This document shows positions 58,429 through 64,000 of a stretch of 64,000 nucleotides of DNA, piece by piece (position 1 is the first letter of the stretch; every line of letters begins with the position of its first letter). This stretch comes from Acutalibacter muris. GTDB lineage: Bacteria; Bacillota; Clostridia; Oscillospirales; Acutalibacteraceae. Location of the stretch: contig NZ_CP021422.1 in assembly GCF_002201475.1 (NCBI RefSeq), positions 1,798,001 through 1,862,000 on the forward strand, given 5' to 3'. The position numbers were made by a program, and so were the translations under genes. The notes beneath the pieces are model-generated. The model saw only the letters and a program-made list of their open reading frames with translations, did no database searches and had not been told where the DNA came from.

Positions 58429-59361
58429 TCAGTTCTCCCCTATTACCCGCACCTCCGGCTCAAGCTCCACGCCGGTCTCTTTTAACACCGTCTCCCGCAC
58501 AATGTCCATCAGCTCCAGCACGTCCTTACAGGTGGCCCCGCTGGCGTTCACGATAAATCCCGTGTGCTTCTCGCTCACCTGGGCGCCGCCCACCCTTCGG
58601 CCCTTCAGCCCGCACTGCTCTATAAGCGCGGCGGCGTAGCCGGTCTTGGGGCGTTTGAAGGTGCTGCCGGCGCTGGGCATGTCATAGGGCTGCTTCTCAA
58701 GGCGGCGGGCCTTTAGCTCATCCATCCTAGCTTTTATCTCATCTTTGTCGCCGTGGGCTAGCTTAAATTCCGCGCTGGTGATGATTTTTCCGCCGTCCAT
58801 AAAGGCGCTCTTTCTGTAGCCGAAGCCCAGCTCCTCGCCGGTGCAGTCCAAAAGCCTGCCCTCGGTGTCCATGTACCAGACACGCTTGACTACGTCCTTC
58901 ATCTCCCCGCCGTAGGCCCCGGCGTTCATGTACACCGCGCCGCCCACGGAGCCTGGTATCTGCCACGCAAACTCCAGGCCGGTCAGGCCTTCGTCCCGGG
59001 CAAAAACGCAGGTCGCTGCCAAACTCACTCCGGCCCCGGAGCGTATGGTCATGCCTTCATTCTCTATGGAGATCGCCGCTGCCGAGTTGAACACTCCTTC
59101 GAGCACTAAGGCAACCCCGGGATATCCCCCATCCCCCGCCAGCAGATTCGAGCCCTTGCCCAGTACGAAGTACGGCAGTTCAAGCCGTGAAAGCTCCCGA
59201 AGTATCCCAGAAAGCGGTTCATAATTATATATTGTGATAAGTCTGCGGACGGGACCGCCTATCTTGAAGCTCGTGTGCTTACTAAGCGGCTCGTCCCGAA
59301 CGAGCTCGCAGTCAAGCTCCGCTGTAAGCCTGTCGAGCTCCTGATATTTCAAATCGTCCAT
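58429..59361 (-). CDS. murB: UDP-N-acetylenolpyruvoylglucosamine reductase
   Basis: 310 residues, type II MurB. FAD-binding start KHTSFKIGGPVRRLI, LGKGSNLLAGDGGYPGVAL, the active-site area AGSTFKRPKTGYAAALIEQC with Ser in GST, and the C-terminal Glu in LEPEVRVIGEN. Second step of UDP-MurNAc synthesis. Between hprK and rapZ. Confidence 0.96.
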   Translation of the reverse strand: MDDLKYQELDRLTAELDCELVRDEPLSKHTSFKIGGPVRRLITIYNYEPLSGILRELSRLELPYFVLGKGSNLLAGDGGYPGVALVLEGVFNSAAAISIENEGMTIRSGAGVSLAATCVFARDEGLTGLEFAWQIPGSVGGAVYMNAGAYGGEMKDVVKRVWYMDTEGRLLDCTGEELGFGYRKSAFMDGGKIITSAEFKLAHGDKDEIKARMDELKARRLEKQPYDMPSAGSTFKRPKTGYAAALIEQCGLKGRRVGGAQVSEKHTGFIVNASGATCKDVLELMDIVRETVLKETGVELEPEVRVIGEN

Positions 59362-59412
59362 ACCGGGCCCCCTTCTATAATATAGTATCGGTAAATATAT
59401 GCGCCGCAGGGC

Positions 59413-60378
59413 TCATATATCCAGATCCATCTTCACATCCTTGGGCTGGAGCTCATCGAAATCCATGCCCATATTGGCGAGGAGCTCCTGGGCGGCGTTA
59501 TAGCCCATCTCCTTCTGGCGGTTGTTCATGGCGGCCACCTCGATTATTACCGCCAGGTTCCGCCCTGGCTTCACAGGTATTGTAATAACCGGCACCCGAA
59601 TACCCAATATCTCCGCAAACTCGTTCTCAATACCCATGCGGTCGTAGGCCTTGGTGGCGTCCCAAGGCTCCATCTTGATGCACAGCTCTATCTTCTGGCT
59701 GGGCTTCACCGCGCCGGTGCCGAAAATGCGCTGGGCGTTTATCACCCCGATGCCCCTAAGCTCAATAAAGTGCCTGATATTGTCCGGGGCCGAGCCGACG
59801 AGAGAGATGGCCGAAACCCGGCGTATTTCCACTGCGTCGTCGGCAATAAGCCTGTGGCCGCGCTTTATGAGCTCTATCGCCGCCTCTGACTTACCAACGC
59901 CGCTGTCACCCACCAGCAGAATGCCCTCGCCGTATACCTCCATGAGCACCCCATGCCGGGTAATGCGTGGGGCCAGTTCAACATTGAGATACGCCACAAG
60001 GCTGGCAACCGCCCCTGAGGTGGTGTCCTCGGACATCAAAAGCGGTATCTCATACCGCTCGGCAGCCTCCAGCATAGCGTCCCAGGGACGGATGCTCCGG
60101 GCTAGGATAACCGCCACGGGGTGCAGTGCAAAGTACCGCTCGATGACCTCTGTGCGCTGCTCCTCGCCGAAGCGGTTTAATAGGCCCATCTCAGCCCGGC
60201 CCATTATTGCAACACGATTAGTGTCGAAATACTCATAAAAGCCGTTGAGCTCCAGGCCCGGACGGATTACATCCCGGGAACGTATGATTATATTCTCCGG
60301 GTCCCTGGGCAGGTGCAGGGGCTCCAGCTTCTCATGTTCTATTATTTTGGACAGCGGCAAGGTATATTCTTCCATCAT
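59413..60378 (-). CDS. hprK: HPr kinase/phosphorylase
   Basis: 321 residues. N-terminal regulatory domain, Walker A LLVGDSGVGKSEAAIEL (about 150-166), the HprK signature (IELRGIGVINAQRIFGTGAV, about 206) and the C-terminal helix region. Phosphorylates HPr on Ser46 for carbon catabolite control. ATG 60378 overlaps the stop of the small gene upstream (ATGA), with GGAGGAGG before it. Confidence 0.96.
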   Translation of the reverse strand: MMEEYTLPLSKIIEHEKLEPLHLPRDPENIIIRSRDVIRPGLELNGFYEYFDTNRVAIMGRAEMGLLNRFGEEQRTEVIERYFALHPVAVILARSIRPWDAMLEAAERYEIPLLMSEDTTSGAVASLVAYLNVELAPRITRHGVLMEVYGEGILLVGDSGVGKSEAAIELIKRGHRLIADDAVEIRRVSAISLVGSAPDNIRHFIELRGIGVINAQRIFGTGAVKPSQKIELCIKMEPWDATKAYDRMGIENEFAEILGIRVPVITIPVKPGRNLAVIIEVAAMNNRQKEMGYNAAQELLANMGMDFDELQPKDVKMDLDI

Positions 60379-60563
60379 GCTTTTTCCTCCTCCTGATCCT
60401 CCTTCGTATCGTCCGAACAGCCGTAATACTTTTTAAAATCTCTCCGAAAGGTCTTCTTATATGCCTCCTCAAAGCCGTTCTTCACGGCCCATTTCACAAC
60501 AAAATACATCGCAATCAGTATCACCAGCGCCGTACCGCCGCTGATACCCAGCTCCTCCCACAT
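60375..60563 (-). CDS. Small single-pass membrane protein
   Basis: 62 residues: one N-terminal helix (about 10-28, TALVILIAMYFVVKWAV), then a charged cytoplasmic tail (KNGFEEAYKKTFRRDFKKYY, DDTKEDQEEEKA). Translationally coupled to hprK. AAAGGAGAG precedes the ATG. Not recognised; its position suggests a link to cell envelope or carbon control, which is inference. Confidence 0.7.
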   Translation of the reverse strand: MWEELGISGGTALVILIAMYFVVKWAVKNGFEEAYKKTFRRDFKKYYGCSDDTKEDQEEEKA

Positions 60564-60607
60564 AAAACCCTCTCCTTTGCCGTGCTAAACTTACAAATGT
60601 TGTTTTA

Positions 60608-60636
60608 TTATACCACAAATCCTTGATATTGGAAAG
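60608..60636 (-). promoter_or_regulatory. Promoter of the hprK-murB-rapZ-whiA operon
   Basis: Minus strand TTTCCA (60636-60631), 17 bases, TATAAT (60613-60608). Weak -35 but perfect -10, 45 bases before the first ATG. Confidence 0.65.
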
Positions 60637-60693
60637 CCCCTTCGCAAAACTTTGCCCCCAGAAAAAAATTTTAATAAATTTGTGAAAAAGGGG

Positions 60694-60722
60694 TTGCAAT
60701 TTTATGAGAGCTGTAGTATAAT
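60694..60722 (+). promoter_or_regulatory. Promoter of tRNA-fMet
   Basis: TTGCAA (60694-60699), 17 bases, TATAAT (60717-60722), 31 bases before the tRNA 5' end. Confidence 0.8.
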
Positions 60723-60752
60723 GATTAAGCTGTCTAGTGGGACGGCACATAT

Positions 60753-60830
<78 letters not shown>

Positions 60831-60835
60831 ATTTT

Positions 60836-60861
60836 CCCCGGAAACTTTAGGGTTTCCGGGG
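60836..60861 (+). terminator. Terminator of tRNA-fMet
   Basis: Perfect 10-bp stem (60836-60845/60852-60861), loop TTTAGG, followed by ATTTCATTTTGC. It could also stop transcription arriving from the integrase on the other strand. Confidence 0.75.
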
Positions 60862-60894
60862 ATTTCATTTTGCTTTTTCCCTTTGTTTCCCTTG

Positions 60895-60918
60895 GCTGAC
60901 CCATACGCTGACCCATAC
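60895..60918. repeat. Tandem 12-bp repeat between tRNA and integrase
   Basis: GCTGACCCATAC twice in a row (60895-60906 and 60907-60918), 20 bases beyond the integrase stop. Short direct repeats near an attachment site can be integrase arm sites; that is only a possibility here. Confidence 0.5.
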
Positions 60919-60938
60919 GGGGAAACGACCGGGCACTT

Positions 60939-62087
60939 CTACACGCTGCCGGATAGTAAGTTGTCCTTCGTCCGGGCTGCCTCTTTCTGCGCGGCGGTGG
61001 TGACGTGGGCGTAGGTGTCCAGGGTAAACCCGGCCGAATAGTGGCCCAGTATCCCCGATACTGTCTTGATGTCTACTCCATTTTGGAGTGCCAGGGTCGA
61101 AAACGTGTGGCGGAGATCGTGAAAGCGCAAGGGTGGCAATCCGGCTCTATCCAATACCCGGTGTAGCATATGCAGGACGCTGTCGGGCGAAATCGGCCCA
61201 CCGTTTGGCGAGGGAAACACATACTCACCAGCCACTTTGCTCCTCTGCTCTTTGAGGATTTCTACCGCGTCTGCCCCGATGGACAGCGTGCGGTAGGAAT
61301 TTTTTGTTTTCAGCGGAGCCTCTACCACCTCTCCGTCGATTCTGGCTACCTGTCGTTTCACTTGGATTATGCCTGTTTCTAAGTTGATGTCATCCCACTT
61401 TAGGCCCAACAGTTCGCCCCGGCGTAAGCCTGTCGCTAACTCCAGGTAGTACATCTCGAACACACCACTGTTCTTTGCCTCTCGGAAGAAGGCGGATAGT
61501 TGGTCGGCGGTCAGCGTTTTCATCTCTTGGTGCTCTACCTTTGGTAGGGCGCAACCGTCTGTTGGATTAGTGGTAATGAGTTTCTGGCTTTTGGCTAACT
61601 CCATCGCTGACGAAATCACCTGATTTATGTTCCGCACAGTTTTCGCGCTCAAACCGTTGGGCTGTTGCTTGGATTCTGTACGCTCTACCCTGCCGCTGGT
61701 CAACAGTTTTCTGTAAAGTGCCTGCACTTCCAGCGTTGTTAGCTTGCCGAGAGGTATTCTGCCGATACTTGGCTTGATGTGATTTTCAATATAACCCTTG
61801 TATGTTTTGTGCGAGGACGGGCGCACCTTGATTTTAGCGTAGTTCTCAAACCACACGTCCATCCATTGGCCTACCGTATACTGGCCTGCTTTGACGATAT
61901 CCAAGCCCTTGTTGTCCTCAATAGCCCTAGCAAGTTTCTCCTTGACCTCTGCTTGCGTCTTACCAAGCACGTTCTTGTAAATTACCTTGCCGGACTCCGG
62001 GTCACGGCCTGCTGTATAGCGGCCCTCCCAGCGGCCGTCCTTGCGTTTGCGTATGTTGCCTTCACCATTTGCTCTGCGTTTCGCCAT
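60939..62087 (-). CDS. Tyrosine recombinase/integrase
   Basis: 382 residues. An AP2-like N-terminal arm domain (GEGNIRKRKDGRWEGRYTAG), a SAM-like core-binding domain (about 65-170) and a catalytic domain with Arg in ATGLRRGELLGLKW, His-x-x-Arg in HDLRHTFSTLALQNG, His in LGHYSAGFTL and the nucleophile Tyr in DTYAHVT. Complete. Its C-terminal end points at the tRNA-fMet gene 110 bases away, the usual arrangement for an element integrated at a tRNA 3' end. AAAGGGGG precedes the ATG. Confidence 0.94.
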   Translation of the reverse strand: MAKRRANGEGNIRKRKDGRWEGRYTAGRDPESGKVIYKNVLGKTQAEVKEKLARAIEDNKGLDIVKAGQYTVGQWMDVWFENYAKIKVRPSSHKTYKGYIENHIKPSIGRIPLGKLTTLEVQALYRKLLTSGRVERTESKQQPNGLSAKTVRNINQVISSAMELAKSQKLITTNPTDGCALPKVEHQEMKTLTADQLSAFFREAKNSGVFEMYYLELATGLRRGELLGLKWDDINLETGIIQVKRQVARIDGEVVEAPLKTKNSYRTLSIGADAVEILKEQRSKVAGEYVFPSPNGGPISPDSVLHMLHRVLDRAGLPPLRFHDLRHTFSTLALQNGVDIKTVSGILGHYSAGFTLDTYAHVTTAAQKEAARTKDNLLSGSV

Positions 62088-62215
62088 ATCTTGGCCCCCT
62101 TTCTGACTACCAACACTACCACATAGTACCCACCTAAGTCCACTGACATTTTTCTTACTTTTTCTGGTTTCCCTAAAACCGTATTCTTTGTTTTGCGGCG
62201 CAAATTTTGGCTTCC

Positions 62216-62835
62216 TTACATCCTCATCCCATAGTCCTCATCATCCATCTCCTGCCTGACGCCGCGGTCTGTTTTCAACCCATGCGCCGCCTTCTTCTGC
62301 TCAATTTTACTCATGAGTTTGCTATCAATTTGGGTATTCAGCCGTGCCACCTTCTTTTCATAGCTCTTTGAAATCAGCTTACATAGAGCGCTGACCACTG
62401 ACCGAATCGAACTTCCCACATCATAATTTTGAGAGTGTTCTGCATTCCATTTTTTGTCAGCCAGCCTTGTTTCGCGTCCTTGGAATAGACCAGCAAGTGC
62501 ATATGCGGGTGGTGCGTGGTGTTATGGAAAGCTCCGTACCACTGCAAATTACTGATATCGATTTTCTGAGCCTCAGCCAACTCGGTGACGTTGCGCCTTA
62601 CCAATTCCCGCCATGCTTCGGCCCTGTTGTACCCTAACCGCTCCGCATCCTCACGGTGCAAACTAATGACGTGTGTCCAGATGATGCCCTTGTGCTGGCC
62701 CACTTTTTCCGCGACGGAATCCAAATCTATCTTGTCATTGGTCTGACTAAACAACCCGTGTGACCCTAGCTTTTCCACCCCAGGCCGCTCTGCCATATAG
62801 CTGACCAGCTTGTGTAGGACGGATTTTGCGGACAT
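62216..62835 (-). pseudogene. Decayed MobP3-like relaxase
   Basis: The N-terminal part (62374-62835) has relaxase features: TREGVE-like MAERPGVEKLG, THVISLHREDAERLGYNRAE and the metal site THHPHMHLLVYSKDAKQGW. It then breaks at QGWLTKNGM. Sequence typical of a relaxase C-terminus continues in another frame to 62216 (SSIRSVVSALCKLISKSYEK, SKIEQKKAAHGLKTDRG). The normal middle portion is missing, and an in-frame stop directly before the first ATG suggests N-terminal loss too. Non-functional remnant of a mobilisable element. Confidence 0.75.
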
Positions 62836-62866
62836 TCAAAATAAAAAAATGTGGAGGTAACAGACA

Positions 62867-63187
62867 ATGGCAAAGACGATTTTTGAGGAACTGGGCGGAA
62901 AATACGAGCGGCAAGGAGATTACTTAATCCCGTGCTTAACCGTACCCGCCGAAGAAGAACAGCCGATAGGCACATGGGGACAGCGGCATCTAGATTATCT
63001 GAAGCAGTACCGCAGGGTTACATACACCAATCTTCTTACAAGCGGCAGGCTGAACACTTACCTTGCCGACATCGACAGGCAGGCGCAGGAACGCTTTGAA
63101 AGGCTCATAGAGGGCATGAAACAGGCACAGGGCATAACGGAACGGCTAAAGGAAGAAAACGCCTTAGAATGGATAAAGCAAATCTAA
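62867..63187 (+). CDS. tnpV: TnpV family transposon-encoded protein
   Basis: 106 residues of the TnpV family (KTIFEELGGKYERQGDYLIP, LDYLKQYRRVTYTNLLTSGR and a helical end). TnpV is found in clostridial mobile elements with unknown function. GGAGG lies nine bases before the ATG. It is divergent from the relaxase remnant, with about 30 bases between, and is followed by the inverted-repeat array. Confidence 0.85.
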   Translation: MAKTIFEELGGKYERQGDYLIPCLTVPAEEEQPIGTWGQRHLDYLKQYRRVTYTNLLTSGRLNTYLADIDRQAQERFERLIEGMKQAQGITERLKEENALEWIKQI

Positions 63188-63205
63188 ACTTTTGGATTTG
63201 GCCTA

Positions 63206-63475
63206 AAATCCAAACTTAGAAGAAATCCAAACTTTCCTCTGTAAATCCTTTATTCAAGGCATTTTCTGATATAAAAGTTTGGATTTTGTTTTGTACTTCT
63301 CTTGTCAGAAATGAGAATAAATTGATTGAAACAGAGCTAAATAGCAATGTTTTACGCATTTTGTCATAATTGGAGTATTGTACTTTGTGAAACGAAATCC
63401 AAACTTTTTCCGGCAAGAATCCCCAATTATCAAGCTGTTTTCAGAAAAGTTTGGATTTTATATAAGTTTGGATTT
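63206..63475. repeat. Array of AAATCCAAACTTT repeats in both orientations
   Basis: Forward copies at 63206-63217 (12 of 13), 63223-63235 and 63395-63407; reverse copies (AAAGTTTGGATTT) at 63274-63286, 63446-63458 and 63464-63475. Two pairs form inverted units with identical layout: 13-bp arm, 38-base interior, 13-bp arm (63223-63286 and 63395-63458), 172 bases apart. The interiors share AATCC and TTTTCnGA. No gene is supported here. Confidence 0.8.
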
Positions 63476-63483
63476 CAGGACGG

Positions 63484-63743
63484 CTCAACAACATAAGGGC
63501 GTGTGCGAGGGAGATTGTGAATGAGGAAATTATTTTCGCATAGATAGGCAAGGTGGCAGAATGTAAAAGTTCTGTCACTTTTCTTTTCATAGGGCTGATT
63601 AAAGTTGATATTTGCCAGAAGGAGTTTCAGCATGGTAGAATATAAAGAACTATATCATCATTTCACTGTAAATAAATTGAGGAATGCGACATGCTTGTTG
63701 TCACATTCCTAATGCTATAACTAAAATGAAGGAGGAATTGAAT
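63484..63743 (+). other. Gap with a hairpin and a possible 26-codon leader peptide
   Basis: AT-rich. An imperfect hairpin at 63680-63710 (seven pairs, one mismatch, three pairs, loop nine) lies before the last gene. A short frame 63632-63712 has AAGGAG eight bases before its ATG and ends inside the hairpin; it may be the truncated start of a small clostridial protein or a leader peptide. No T-run follows. Confidence 0.35.
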
Positions 63744-64000
63744 ATGCCGTTTACTGAAATATGTATTTATCAAGTCAAGCCGCAAAAGGTAGAAGAATTT
63801 GAAGCTCTGATGCTTGAAGCCAAAAGCCTCTTAGAAAAACAGGAGGGATTGCTTCTGCTTCGGTTCGCCAAAAGAGGGTATCGCATAGACATGGAGCAAA
63901 TTAAGGAGGGGCTTCCACCTCTTAAAATTAACCGTATCGTAAAAAGTGTTAAGTATATGCTTTACTGGGAATTTGATACAAAAGAGAACTACGGAGCAGC
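63744..64000 (+). CDS. Antibiotic biosynthesis monooxygenase-like protein, partial
   Basis: The right edge cuts the gene after 85 codons. ATG 63744 has AAGGAGG eight bases upstream. The sequence (FTEICIYQVKPQKVEEFEAL, LLEKQEGLLLLRFAKRGYRI) looks like a dimeric alpha-beta barrel of the ABM type, in which small oxygenase or unknown functions occur. The family call is tentative and the function cannot be told from this part. It lies in the mobile-element region and is more AT-rich than the chromosomal genes. Confidence 0.6.
   Translation, partial: MPFTEICIYQVKPQKVEEFEALMLEAKSLLEKQEGLLLLRFAKRGYRIDMEQIKEGLPPLKINRIVKSVKYMLYWEFDTKENYGA

Noticed and set aside
63216..63416. 66-residue minus-strand frame
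   Set aside because: Made up of the repeat sequences, no ribosome binding site, no recognisable features.
63206..63475. CRISPR array
   Set aside because: Repeats are only 13 bases, occur in both orientations and at uneven spacing, and no cas gene is near.

Overview
The window looks like part of a chromosome from a spore-forming, Gram-positive anaerobe of the class Clostridia (Oscillospiraceae/Ruminococcaceae-like). The evidence is a full set of sporulation and germination genes (sipL, spoIVA, spoIVFB-like, dpaAB, a Ger operon, yunB, whiA), no outer-membrane genes, LPXTG and sortase systems, moderate-to-high GC and clostridial families such as DUF1836, CpXC, DUF4860 and TnpV. No rRNA or CRISPR array was seen. 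The genus is inference.

Layout: (1) 1-5.1 kb, minus strand: a sporulation operon sipL-spoIVA-(SpoIVFA-like)-M50 protease-radical SAM, headed by a sigma-E-like promoter. (2) 5.2-7.3 kb: an orphan solute-binding lipoprotein and a small secreted Cys-rich protein with a structured leader. (3) 7.4-27.7 kb, minus strand: about twenty tightly packed genes for the cell surface. In transcription order they are signal peptidase I, a 1641-residue LPXTG adhesin, a coiled-coil protein, a signal peptidase homologue whose catalytic Ser is Ala, an LPSTG pilin, sortase C, a CnaB-like protein, three TasA/CalY-like or anchored proteins, a MucBP-like membrane protein, SipW-type signal peptidase, sortase B, a transglutaminase lipoprotein, and a type IV pilus-like set (PilC, DUF4860, small membrane proteins, PilT). 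One strong terminator closes it. This is the most unusual region. (4) 28-31 kb: a GGEDGPT-motif protein, a CpXC protein and dipicolinate synthase dpaBA. (5) 31-38 kb: pcrA, nitrilase, GNAT and a heterodimeric ABC exporter. (6) 38-47 kb: XRE regulators with a clear promoter/operator, HAD hydrolase, DUF1836, asnB, and a gerA-type operon opposite DUF421. (7) 47-60.6 kb: SprT-like, lipoprotein, yunB, maf-galE, a CmpB-like membrane protein, a frameshifted small gene, pfkA, dnaE, whiA, a P-loop kinase, rapZ, murB, hprK. (8) 60.7-64 kb: initiator tRNA-fMet followed by a tyrosine integrase, a decayed relaxase, tnpV and an AT-rich array of inverted repeats: the edge of a mobile element.

How they work together: sections 1, 4, 6 and 7 supply spore coat anchoring (SpoIVA/SipL), intramembrane signalling, dipicolinate synthesis and germinant sensing. 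Section 3 appears to make, export and cross-link surface fibres. Three different signal peptidase-like proteins and two sortase classes sit with their likely substrates in one transcription unit, which also carries type IV pilus-like machinery lacking an assembly (PilB-type) ATPase. All promoter and operator calls are by eye.
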